In this document: positions 7,439 through 14,628 of the stretch, in pieces
Numbering within the stretch: position 1 is the stretch's first letter
Layout: every line of letters begins with the position of its first letter
Assembly: GCA_023433775.1 (NCBI GenBank)
Contig: JAEYTY010000105.1
Location: 1-17,613 of the forward strand
DNA: 17,613 nt
DNA from: Pseudomonadota bacterium
GTDB taxonomy: Bacteria > Pseudomonadota > Alphaproteobacteria > Rhizobiales > Devosiaceae
Direction: 5' to 3'
Notes under the pieces: generated by a model
The model's database searches: none
Seen by the model: only the letters and a program-made list of their open reading frames with translations
Told to the model about the DNA's origin: nothing
Program-made: the position numbers and the translations under genes

Positions 7439-8071
7439 TTACTCGGCGGCGTTTGGCGTGCCGGCGGTGAGGAAGGCGGGAAGCTCGCCCACATCAGGCT
7501 GTGGGGCATTGCCCGGATCGCCGCCCTCGGAGGCAGGGCGCCGACGCCGTGGCCGGCGCTCTCGCGGCTTGCGGCCTTCGCCTTCCGCTGCGGCAGTCTG
7601 GCCGGCCGGCTCACCCTGGTGCGGCTGCGGTGCAGCGGCGGGAGCCTCATTGCCATTACCATTACCATTACCATTGCCGCCGCCATGCTGGCCCTCATCA
7701 TCGCCGTGCTGCTGATGCTGCTGCACCGGCTGGGGCGAGGAGAAGCGGGAATTGACGTCATTGGCGTCGTCATCGAAATCCAGATCGTCCTGGCTCTGGC
7801 CTTCACGCGGACCGTTGAGGGCCTGCTGGGCAGAAGAGACGATGCGGAAATAATGCTCGGCGTGCTGGAGATAATTCTCCGCCATCACCGAATCGCCAGA
7901 AGACTGGGCATCACGCGCCAGCTGGAGATATTTTTCGGCGACATGGGCCGCGTTGCCGCGCACCTTCACATCGGGGCCGTTGCTCTCGTAGTTGCGCGAC
8001 AGCGGATTAACATGCTTGCGCCCGCCATTACGGCCACGCTGGCGATTCTTGTTCTGATTGTTAGGTCTCAT
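7439..8071 (-). CDS. DUF4167 domain protein with basic N-terminus and low-complexity tail
   Basis: This 210-residue protein begins with a basic, Asn/Arg-rich segment (residues 1-20), followed by the conserved DUF4167 block (about 21-85). The block has the typical wording NPLSRNYESNGPDVKVRGNA and SGDSVMAENYLQHAEHYFRI. The rest is disordered: an acidic patch (about 95-110), a Gln/His stretch, a Gly-Asn run coded by a hexanucleotide repeat (7653-7675), and an Arg-rich cluster (RKPRERRPRRRR). Function is unknown; the charged termini suggest nucleic acid binding, which is inference only. It sits in its usual place after prmC. There is no clear ribosome site before ATG 8071, and a promoter at 8080-8108 would give an almost leaderless mRNA. 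Confidence 0.9.
   Translation of the reverse strand: MRPNNQNKNRQRGRNGGRKHVNPLSRNYESNGPDVKVRGNAAHVAEKYLQLARDAQSSGDSVMAENYLQHAEHYFRIVSSAQQALNGPREGQSQDDLDFDDDANDVNSRFSSPQPVQQHQQHGDDEGQHGGGNGNGNGNGNEAPAAAPQPHQGEPAGQTAAAEGEGRKPRERRPRRRRPASEGGDPGNAPQPDVGELPAFLTAGTPNAAE
7653..7675. repeat. In-frame hexanucleotide repeat (CCATTA) of nearly four copies
   Basis: CCATTA is repeated three times, followed by a partial fourth CCATT. On the coding strand it is AATGGT/GGTAAT, giving an alternating Gly-Asn run in the disordered part of the DUF4167 protein. Gain or loss of a unit would add or remove two residues without a frameshift. Confidence 0.85.
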
Positions 8072-8079
8072 AGGGTCGC

Positions 8080-8108
8080 TTTATCTAACTCTAAAAGTTA
8101 AGCGTCAC
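8080..8108 (-). promoter_or_regulatory. Candidate promoter of the DUF4167 gene
   Basis: On the minus strand -35 GTGACG (8103-8108, four of six) and -10 GATAAA (8080-8085, four of six) are 17 bases apart. The expected start lies within about two bases of the ATG at 8071, so the message would be leaderless or nearly so. That agrees with the lack of a ribosome site. Confidence 0.45.
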
Positions 8109-8404
8109 ATCTGGGCGGACCGGCACTTGGCCCGGTCTGGCCCCTGACCCGGCGGATCGCATCAGCGTCCGAGCGGGGTATAGCTGGCTTCATGAAGACC
8201 GAATGCGGCCTGACAGCGTCCCACAGGAAAAATCCGCCCTGTTCCCCGCGTCGCTCCGGCCCGCCGGAACCGCGCTGCACTCGGCAGCATCATTGCTGAA
8301 AATTCGGGTGTGGTTGCCGCGGCGCTCATGATGCGCCATAGACAGCAAGGGCAAACTAGCTGTTTCGTCCCGGTTTGACCAGCACAAAGTGCGGCGCTGT
8401 CCTT
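8101..8404. other. Intergenic region between DUF4167 gene and prmC
   Basis: There is no credible gene here. It contains the inverted repeat GACCGG/CCGGTC (8118-8137, 8-base loop), the -35 region of the DUF4167 promoter, and a tight hairpin CAGCA-TCAT-TGCTG (8285-8298). A small GCAC-AAA-GTGC stem lies close to the prmC stop and may help to end the prfA-prmC message, though no T-tract follows. I see no tRNA or known small RNA. Confidence 0.5.
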
Positions 8405-9268
8405 TCAGCCTCCGATGTGGTGTGCACAAACAACACGATCAAGCCCCGCCAGATCCTTGTGAACGCCGATATTGCCGAAGCCGGCCTGGCGGAAAAGCGC
8501 CGAAACCGCCTCGGCCTGATCATAGCCGATCTCCACCAAGACCTGCCCGCCCGGCGCCAGATGGCGCGCTGATTCAGCCGCGATCACCCGATAGGGCAAG
8601 AGGCCATCCGGCCCGCCATCGAGCGCCAGACGCGGATCGAAATCCTTCACCTCCGCCGAAAGCGTTTCGATCACCGCGCTGGCGATATAGGGCGGGTTGG
8701 AGAGGATGAGGTTGAAGCGGGGTGCATCGGAGGGCAGCGCAGCAAACCAGTCGCCTTGCGAGACGCGGAGCCTCTCCGCAACGCCTTGACGCTCGGCATT
8801 GCTGGCGGCCATGGCCAGTGCTTCGGGATTGATGTCCGTCGCAATACCTGTGGCGTCCGGCCGGTTGGCCAGGATGGCGATGGGGATGCAGCCAGTGCCG
8901 GTGCCGAGATCGAGGATGGCGCCGCCCTCGGGCAGCGCTGCCAACGCCAGATCGACCAGCAATTCGGTGTCTGGCCGCGGCTCCAGCGTTGCGGCGTTGA
9001 GCCTGAATTCCAGCCCGTAAAATTCGCGGGCCCCGATGATCCGTGCCACCGATTCTCCGCTCATGCGGCGCTGGATCAGATCGGCGACGCGGGCGGCTTC
9101 GGCCTCCGAAACCCTATTCCGTTCCCGCGTGGCGAGACCAAGGGCGTCGATCCCCAGGGCGTGGCCCGTCAGCAGCTTGGCGTCGAGCGCTGCCGATTCA
9201 AAGCCGAGCCGGCCCAGCACATCGCGCCAACCGCGCCAGAGCGCACCGATGGTGACCGTCTCGGTCAG
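8405..9268 (-). CDS. prmC: Release factor glutamine methyltransferase PrmC, probable CTG start
   Basis: PrmC methylates the glutamine of the GGQ motif in RF1 and RF2 using S-adenosylmethionine. The methyltransferase fold is clear: LDLGTGTGCI is the cofactor loop and SNPPYI the catalytic NPPY motif. REFYGLEF and LEPRPDTELL are the usual family segments before the fold. The first conventional start is GTG 9220 (271 residues), but this cuts into the N-terminal helical domain and has no ribosome site. The reading frame continues upstream with family-like sequence (IGALWRGWRDVLGRLGF) to a CTG at 9268. That codon overlaps the prfA stop as CTGA and lies seven bases after GGAGG. No ATG, GTG or TTG occurs between the upstream in-frame stop and 9220, so CTG initiation (287 residues) is favoured. 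It is translationally coupled to prfA, whose product is its substrate. Confidence 0.93.
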   Translation of the reverse strand: MTETVTIGALWRGWRDVLGRLGFESAALDAKLLTGHALGIDALGLATRERNRVSEAEAARVADLIQRRMSGESVARIIGAREFYGLEFRLNAATLEPRPDTELLVDLALAALPEGGAILDLGTGTGCIPIAILANRPDATGIATDINPEALAMAASNAERQGVAERLRVSQGDWFAALPSDAPRFNLILSNPPYIASAVIETLSAEVKDFDPRLALDGGPDGLLPYRVIAAESARHLAPGGQVLVEIGYDQAEAVSALFRQAGFGNIGVHKDLAGLDRVVCAHHIGG

Positions 9269-10341
9269 TTGGGAGCCTCCATCGCCGCCAGCTGCGCTGC
9301 CTGATTTTCGGTGATCAGCGCCTCGATCAGCTCATCCAGTGCTTCGCCGGTAATGACCTTGTCGAGCTTGTAGAGCGTGAGGTTGATGCGGTGATCGGTG
9401 ACCCGGCCCTGCGGGAAATTATAAGTGCGGATGCGCTCGGAGCGATCGCCCGACCCCACCTGCCCCTTGCGTTCGGCCGAGCGAGCGCTGTCGCGTTCTT
9501 CGCGCTGCATTTCATAGAGCCGCGAGCGCAGGACCAGCATGGCCTGAGCCCGGTTCTGATGCTGCGACTTCATCGCCGACGTCACGATCAGGCCCGTGGG
9601 CAGATGGGTGATGCGCACCGCCGAGTCGGTGGTGTTGACGTGCTGCCCGCCGGCGCCCGAGGCGCGCATCGTGTCGATGCGGATATCCTCGTTGCGGATT
9701 TCAATGTCGATGTCTTCAACCTCGGGCAGCACCGCCACCGTGGCCGCCGAGGTATGGATGCGGCCCGAACCTTCGGTGGCCGGCACGCGCTGCACGCGGT
9801 GCACCCCGCTTTCATATTTCATCCGGGCATAGACGCCGCGCCCGCTGACATTGGCGATGATTTCCTTGAAGCCCCCCATTTCGCCGGGGCTTTCTTCCAT
9901 GACGGTGACTTTCCAGCCCCGATTGGCGGCGTAGCGCTCATACATGCGGAAGAGATCGCCGGCGAAAAGCGCCGCTTCATCGCCGCCCGTGCCGCCGCGG
10001 ATTTCGAGGATGATGGATTTTTCGTCCGCCTCGTCCTTGGGCAGCAGCAGGATGCGGATGGACTGGACCAGCTCTTCGATTTTCTGGTCGAGGTCCTCGA
10101 TCTCGGCCTCGGCCATTTCGGCCATGTCCTTGTCGCCGCTCTTGAGCAGGCTCTGCGCCTCGGCGCGGTCCTTCAGGGCCTTTTTGTAAGCGCTGATCTG
10201 CCCGACGATTTCGCTGAGGTCGGAATGCTCCTTGGAGAGTTTGGCAAATTCATCCTGACTGGCGCCACCCGACAATGCGGCCTCGATATACTGGAAACGC
10301 GTTTCAAGCGCGTCGAGCTTGTCCTGGGGCAGAGTGGGCAT
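9265..10341 (-). CDS. prfA: Peptide chain release factor 1 (RF1)
   Basis: RF1 recognises UAA and UAG in the ribosomal A site and triggers peptide release. The GAGGQHVN motif (GGQ at about 231-233 from this start) is intact, and the codon-recognition tripeptide is PAT (in RVPATEGSG), which marks RF1 rather than RF2. Length is 358 residues from ATG 10341, close to E. coli RF1 (360). Another ATG at 10359 would add MFERPA; neither start has a good ribosome site. The 10341 start matches the family better because MPTLPQDKLDAL is a usual opening. The stop overlaps the proposed prmC start. Upstream is the hairpin-rich gap that separates it from ptsP. Confidence 0.97.
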   Translation of the reverse strand: MPTLPQDKLDALETRFQYIEAALSGGASQDEFAKLSKEHSDLSEIVGQISAYKKALKDRAEAQSLLKSGDKDMAEMAEAEIEDLDQKIEELVQSIRILLLPKDEADEKSIILEIRGGTGGDEAALFAGDLFRMYERYAANRGWKVTVMEESPGEMGGFKEIIANVSGRGVYARMKYESGVHRVQRVPATEGSGRIHTSAATVAVLPEVEDIDIEIRNEDIRIDTMRASGAGGQHVNTTDSAVRITHLPTGLIVTSAMKSQHQNRAQAMLVLRSRLYEMQREERDSARSAERKGQVGSGDRSERIRTYNFPQGRVTDHRINLTLYKLDKVITGEALDELIEALITENQAAQLAAMEAPN

Positions 10342-10469
10342 GGCGGGTCTTTCGAACATTCATCGCGGCAGAGCCAGCGCCTGAGCGTGTAATGAGCCAG
10401 CGCCCGGATTGCAACAGACGAGCCTTTGCGCCGGGTGGTCCCAAAACCCCCGGTTTCGCTTTAGTTGAT

Positions 10470-10532
10470 GGTGCTCCGAGACGCCTTTTGTCTCGAAATT
10501 TAAAAATGAGACGCAAGACGTCTCGGAGCGCC
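10470..10532. repeat. Long imperfect hairpin in the prfA leader region
   Basis: GGTGCTCCGAGACG (10470-10483) pairs with CGTCTCGGAGCGCC (10519-10532): 14 pairs with one G-T wobble, 11 of them in an unbroken run. The stem continues inward with a C-A mismatch, three pairs and a second stem GTCTC/GAGAC (10490-10494 with 10508-10512), leaving an A/T-only-like loop (GAAATTTAAAAAT). The whole 63-base structure has the shape of a cruciform or a stable RNA hairpin. Confidence 0.75.
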
Positions 10533-10721
10533 GGGATTTCTGGCGAGGGGAGTTTCCTAGGGGCGGCATTACTGCCGCAACCCATCTCCGGGCCCAGCCT
10601 CCTTGCGACGATGAAGAGGCCTCCCGACTGTCACCGGGCAGTTGATCGTCACAACTCCATCTCTGCCCGGTTGATGGGGAGAGTATGCCTGAGGTTTTTG
10701 GCCCGGGGATAAGTGGGGGGG

Positions 10722-10825
10722 CATCGAGTGAAACAATGTGCGGCGTCACCCCCTCCGAGCTGCGCTAGGCCTTCGGCCAAGCTTCGCTTGCCTCCCCCAT
10801 CACAGGGGGAGGTGTCACATCGAGT
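10722..10825. repeat. Palindromic intergenic element flanked by 8-base direct repeats
   Basis: The core has three hairpins in a row: GGCC-TTC-GGCC (10768-10778), AAGC-TTC-GCTT (10779-10789) and CCTCCCCC-ATCACA-GGGGGAGG (10791-10812). An extra CACCCCCTCC arm at 10747-10756 could also pair with the last GGGGGAGG. This composition is like the dispersed palindromic repeats I recall from alphaproteobacterial intergenic DNA. The block lies between two exact copies of CATCGAGT (10722-10729 and 10818-10825), which could be a target duplication or chance. Confidence 0.6.
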
Positions 10826-10887
10826 TTGCCACACTGGACATGATGAACACCCCGCTCCTCCTCCTTCGGGGGAAGTTGGGTGGGTTC

Positions 10888-10901
10888 TCTTCAGCTGAAG
10901 A
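10888..10901. repeat. 14-base perfect palindrome after ptsP
   Basis: TCTTCAGCTGAAGA is a perfect palindrome 23 bases beyond the ptsP stop. It is followed on the minus strand by GAACCCACCC rather than by a T-tract, so it is not a standard terminator. A protein-binding site is possible. Confidence 0.5.
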
Positions 10902-10924
10902 AAAGCCCGCGCAGGCTGTCCGCC

Positions 10925-13195
10925 CTACCCCAGCGGCAGGTTCTGCTTTTCGACCCATTCGGTAAGCAATTCGCGGATGCCGACGCCATCGGCGCCATCA
11001 CTCAACGCTGCCGCGACGACGTCGCGGATGGGCTGCAATTCGAGATTGAGGATCATTTCCTTGATCGGGCCGATCGAAGCCGGGCCCATGGAAAGGCGCG
11101 TCATGCCGATGGCCATGAGGGCCAATGCTTCCATCGGCTTGCCGGCCAGTTCACCGCACATGGTGACGGGCTTGTTGTGCCGCCGGGCCGCATCGACCAC
11201 CAGCCTGATGGCGCGCAGGCGCGGCAGGGCAATGGGATCGTAGTTCTTGGAAACGCGCGGATTGGCCCGGTCGGCAGCGGTCAGGAACTGCACCAGATCA
11301 TTGGAGCCGATGGAGACGAAATCGGCCTCGGGCAGCAATTGATCGAGCTCGAAGAGCAGCGAGGGCACCTCCACCATGGCGCCGATTTCGAGCCGCGACG
11401 GCAGGGCATGGCCGGCCCGCCTCAGCCGATCCATTTCCTTGCAGATCACCGTCTTGGTCTGCCGGAACTCGAATGTTTCGGTGACCATGGGCACGAGGAT
11501 TTTGAGCGGCCTGCCATTGGCGGCCATCAACAGCGCCCTGACCTGAGTGCGCAAAAGGCCGGGACGATCCAAGCCCAGCCGGATCGAGCGATAGCCCATG
11601 GCCGGGTTTTCCTCGGCCGTGGAGCGCAGATAGGGCACGACCTTGTCGCCACCAATATCGAGCAGGCGGAAGACCACCGGGCGCTCGCCGGCGATTTCCA
11701 TCGCCTCGGCATAGAGGGCCACCTGCTCGGCAAGCCGGGGGAGCTTACTGGCAATCATGAACTGCAATTCGGTGCGGAAAAGACCGACACCGGTGGCGCC
11801 GGTATCGTCCAGCATAGGCAGATCGGCCACGAGACCGGAATTGTGCAGCAGGGTGATGTCCACCCCGTCCCGCGTCACACTGGGCTTGTCCTTGAGCGCG
11901 GCATAGTGCGCCCGGCGGCGGGCCGAGACCCGCACCTTGTCGATATAGGTCTGCTCGACATCGGGCGTGGGCCTGAGATGCACCGTGCCGGCCGTACCGT
12001 CGATGATGATGTCATCGCCGCCTTCGCACATCGAGACGATGGACTGGGCCTGACCGACCGCCACCATGCCGAGCGAACGCGCCACAATGGCGACATGGGC
12101 CGTGGCCCCGCCTTCTTCGAGCACGATGCCGCGCAGCTTGGTGCGGTCATATTCGAGCAATTCGGCCGGGCCCATATTGCGCGCCACGAGAATGGCATTG
12201 TCCGGCAGGTTCTTGCGCCCGAGCGCCAGGCCATTGCCGGTGAGGACGCGCAGCAGCCGATTGGCCAGATCATCAAGATCATGCAGCCGGTCGCGGATAT
12301 AGGGATCGGTCTGGCGCAACATGCGCGCACGGGTATCGTTCTGCACACGCTCGACCGCCGCCTCAGCGGAAAGGCCATTGTCGATGGCCTCGACCAGCCG
12401 GTTTACCCAGCCCCGGTCATTGGCGAACATGCGATAGGTTTCGAGAATTTCGCGATGATCGGAGGTCGACTGCATATCGCCGTGGTCGAGCATGACGTCG
12501 ATGGAAACGCGCATCTTTTCGAGCGCCGCATCGAGCCGTGCCTTTTCCGTATCGGTATCGTCGGCGATGAAATTGGTCACCACCACGCGCGGGTCGTGGA
12601 GCACAACCTTGCCCAGCGCTATGCCATCGGTGAAGCTGACGCCAGTGAACATGCGAGGCCGCCTGAGATCGATATCCGATCCCGGCTTGATCAGATTGTC
12701 GAAATCGCTGGTAGCGACCATCTCGGCCAGGATTGTGGCCGTGGTCAGCATGGCTTCGGTTTCGTCCTCGCCATAATGGCGGCGCTCGGCATTCTGCACC
12801 ACCAGAACGCCCAGGGTCTGGCCGGCACGGAGCACCGGCACACCGAGGAAGGAATTGTATTTTTCTTCGCCGGTTTCCGGACGGTAAGCAAAACCGGGAT
12901 GGCTGGGCGCATCATCGAGGCTGAGCGGTTCGGCCTCGGCAGCGATGAGGCCGACCAGGCCCTCGCCCAGGCGCAAGGTGGTCAAGTGAACCGATTCGGC
13001 CTTGAGGCCGCGCGTGGCGAAAAGTTCGAGCGCGCCGTCATCGCGCAGGACATAGAAGGAGCAGACGTCTGCCCGCATGTTTTCGGCGATAAGGGAGACG
13101 ATCTTGTCGAGACGTTCCTGCGAAGCCAGAGGCTCCGCCATCGTCTCGCGCAATTGCCGCAGCAGCACCCGTGGGCCGCCTATGGTCGTGACCAT
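10925..13195 (-). CDS. ptsP: Phosphoenolpyruvate-protein phosphotransferase PtsP (enzyme I of the nitrogen PTS)
   Basis: EI-Ntr takes phosphate from phosphoenolpyruvate and passes it to NPr and then EIIA-Ntr, a regulatory relay that senses nitrogen and carbon state. At 756 residues it matches E. coli PtsP (748). It has an N-terminal GAF domain (about 20-165, with RLGEGLVGLIA and FLGVPVLRAGQTLGVLVVQN), a swivelling phosphohistidine domain with GGATAHVAIVARS (H367), and a TIM-barrel PEP-binding domain with NPAMGYRSIRLGLDR and MCGELAGKP (C680). The GAF domain distinguishes it from sugar-PTS enzyme I. ATG 13195 has an AAGG ribosome site; the opening GGPRVLLRQLRETMAEPL is typical. It follows lysC on the same strand with a 71-base gap containing a nested hairpin, so the two are probably partly cotranscribed. 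Confidence 0.97.
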   Translation of the reverse strand: MVTTIGGPRVLLRQLRETMAEPLASQERLDKIVSLIAENMRADVCSFYVLRDDGALELFATRGLKAESVHLTTLRLGEGLVGLIAAEAEPLSLDDAPSHPGFAYRPETGEEKYNSFLGVPVLRAGQTLGVLVVQNAERRHYGEDETEAMLTTATILAEMVATSDFDNLIKPGSDIDLRRPRMFTGVSFTDGIALGKVVLHDPRVVVTNFIADDTDTEKARLDAALEKMRVSIDVMLDHGDMQSTSDHREILETYRMFANDRGWVNRLVEAIDNGLSAEAAVERVQNDTRARMLRQTDPYIRDRLHDLDDLANRLLRVLTGNGLALGRKNLPDNAILVARNMGPAELLEYDRTKLRGIVLEEGGATAHVAIVARSLGMVAVGQAQSIVSMCEGGDDIIIDGTAGTVHLRPTPDVEQTYIDKVRVSARRRAHYAALKDKPSVTRDGVDITLLHNSGLVADLPMLDDTGATGVGLFRTELQFMIASKLPRLAEQVALYAEAMEIAGERPVVFRLLDIGGDKVVPYLRSTAEENPAMGYRSIRLGLDRPGLLRTQVRALLMAANGRPLKILVPMVTETFEFRQTKTVICKEMDRLRRAGHALPSRLEIGAMVEVPSLLFELDQLLPEADFVSIGSNDLVQFLTAADRANPRVSKNYDPIALPRLRAIRLVVDAARRHNKPVTMCGELAGKPMEALALMAIGMTRLSMGPASIGPIKEMILNLELQPIRDVVAAALSDGADGVGIRELLTEWVEKQNLPLG

Positions 13196-13235
13196 CGCCT
13201 TTTCAGGCAGCCCGCAAAGCCGCCCCCCTGTTAAA

Positions 13236-13276
13236 GGACGCCGGCCTCACATCTCTCAAAAAGAGATCAGGCGTCC
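13236..13276 (-). terminator. Nested hairpin between lysC and ptsP (terminator or attenuator)
   Basis: An outer stem GGACGCC/GGCGTCC (13236-13242 with 13270-13276) encloses an inner stem ATCTCT/AGAGAT (13251-13256 with 13262-13267) with a CAAAA loop. The structure includes the lysC stop codon. On the minus strand the outer stem is followed by TTTAAC, a short T-run, so it could terminate part of the lysC transcripts before ptsP. Confidence 0.65.
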
Positions 13277-14532
13277 TTCTTGTCCAAACCGTAATAGGTG
13301 TGGAGCGCGCGGACCGCAAGCTCGGCATATTCTTCATCGATCAGAACCGAGGTCTTGATTTCCGAAGTGGTGATGAGCTGGATGTTGATGCCCTTGTCGG
13401 CCAGCGCCTTGAACATCATGGATGCAACGCCCGCATGGCTGCGCATACCGACACCCACGACCGACACCTTGGCGCCGCCCTTGGAGCCGGAAAGACGCGC
13501 ATATTCAAAGCGCCCGCCATTGTCCTCAAGCGTCTTGACCGCCTTGTCATATTCACTGTCGGGCACGGTGAAGGTGATGTCGGTGGTGGCGCCATCGTCA
13601 GAAATATTCTGCACGATCATGTCGACCACAATGCCCTTGTCGGCCAGCGTGCCGAAAATGGCAGCGGCGACGCCGGGATTGTCCTTCACGTCGCGCAGGG
13701 TGATCTTGGCCTCGGCCTTGGCGAGCGTCACGCCCGAAACGATCTGCTTTTCCACGATCTCATCCTCATCGCAAACCAGTGTGCCCGGCACGCCCGGGGT
13801 TCCGTCCGGCGCCAGCTGTGGCGCCTCAGGATCATCAAAGCTCGAGCGGACCAGAAGCCGCACCTTGTGGGCCATGGCCATTTCAACCGAACGGATCATC
13901 AGCACCTTGGCGCCAAGCGAAGCCATTTCGAGCATTTCCTCAAAGGAAATACGCGTGAGGCGCTGGGCCTTGGGCACGATGCGCGGATCGGTCGTGTAAA
14001 CACCGTCCACATCCGTATAGATATCGCAGCGATCCGCCTTGACCGCCGCCGCCACCGCAACCGCGCTCGTGTCGGAGCCGCCACGGCCAAGCGTGGTAAT
14101 CCGGTTATGCGGGGAAATGCCCTGGAAGCCAGTGATCACCGGCACCCAGCCATCATTCATCCGCTTGTCGAGTTCGGTCGGATCGATATCGGTGATACGC
14201 GCCGCGCCGTGGGAATCATCGGTATGGATCGGCACCTGCCAGCCGGCAAAGCTGCGCGACTGAATGCCCATTTCGCTCAGCACAATGGCCATGAGCCCGG
14301 CGGTGACCTGTTCGCCCGAGGCGACCACGGCATCATATTCGCGCGCATCATGGAATTTGCTGGCTTCATTGACCCAGCCGACAAGCTCATTGGTCTTGCC
14401 GCTCATGGCCGACACCACGACAGCCACCTGATGGCCGGCATCGACCTCACGCTTCACATGCCGCGCCGCCTGACGGATACGCTCGACATTGGCGACCGAA
14501 GTGCCACCAAACTTGACGACGATACGAGCCAC
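13267..14532 (-). CDS. lysC: Aspartate kinase
   Basis: This enzyme phosphorylates L-aspartate with ATP, the first step to lysine, threonine, methionine and diaminopimelate. The 421 residues match monofunctional class II aspartokinases such as that of Corynebacterium (421, from memory). The kinase domain opens with VKFGGTSV (K7) and contains VVSAMSGKTNEL, VASGEQ and TTLGRGGSDTSA. Two C-terminal ACT domains (about 265-415) bind the feedback effector. The start is GTG 14532 with GGGGAAG just upstream; the 33 in-frame codons before it are not family-like. A second start may exist inside (GTG 13755) for an ACT-only subunit. The gene diverges from an exported-protein gene and is followed by ptsP. 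Confidence 0.97.
   Translation of the reverse strand: MARIVVKFGGTSVANVERIRQAARHVKREVDAGHQVAVVVSAMSGKTNELVGWVNEASKFHDAREYDAVVASGEQVTAGLMAIVLSEMGIQSRSFAGWQVPIHTDDSHGAARITDIDPTELDKRMNDGWVPVITGFQGISPHNRITTLGRGGSDTSAVAVAAAVKADRCDIYTDVDGVYTTDPRIVPKAQRLTRISFEEMLEMASLGAKVLMIRSVEMAMAHKVRLLVRSSFDDPEAPQLAPDGTPGVPGTLVCDEDEIVEKQIVSGVTLAKAEAKITLRDVKDNPGVAAAIFGTLADKGIVVDMIVQNISDDGATTDITFTVPDSEYDKAVKTLEDNGGRFEYARLSGSKGGAKVSVVGVGMRSHAGVASMMFKALADKGINIQLITTSEIKTSVLIDEEYAELAVRALHTYYGLDKKDA
13753..13767 (-). promoter_or_regulatory. Candidate internal ribosome site and GTG start for an aspartate kinase beta subunit
   Basis: On the coding strand GAGGA (13763-13767) lies seven bases before an in-frame GTG (13753-13755, codon 260 of lysC). 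Initiation here would give a 162-residue ACT-only product. Class II aspartokinases of Bacillus and Corynebacterium make such a beta subunit from an in-frame internal start. Caution: the GAGGA arises from Asp-Glu codons and may be coincidental. Confidence 0.45.
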
Positions 14533-14628
14533 TTTCTTCCCCGCTGCCCGCCGAACCCGGCGGTACGCTGAATTACTGGCCGGGGAGATGCCACAAAGGG
14601 CAGGCGCAATCAATGGGCGTCTGTGGCG

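Larger units (their letters stand above)
10360..10924. other. Hairpin-rich intergenic region between ptsP and prfA
   Basis: These 565 bases contain no convincing gene, although several short frames are open. They hold at least six inverted repeats: a long stem at 10470-10532, GCGGCA-TTAC-TGCCGC (10563-10578), ACCGGGCAG/CTGCCCGGT (10633-10671), a tandem hairpin element (10768-10812) and a 14-base palindrome (10888-10901). The only strongly A/T-rich part is the loop of the first. The region must hold the end of the lysC-ptsP message and the promoter of prfA-prmC, but neither can be fixed confidently. Confidence 0.7.

Noticed and set aside
7653..7675. CRISPR-like short repeat
   Set aside because: The units are six bases in direct tandem without spacers and lie inside a coding region.
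6329..8101. 590-codon plus-strand open frame opposite PAP2 and DUF4167 genes
   Set aside because: It spans two real minus-strand genes and a terminator, and its translation has no domain.
10880..13234. 784-codon plus-strand open frame opposite ptsP
   Set aside because: It mirrors ptsP codon by codon, has His/Gln/Gly-rich composition and no ribosome site; a byproduct of GC bias in the real gene.
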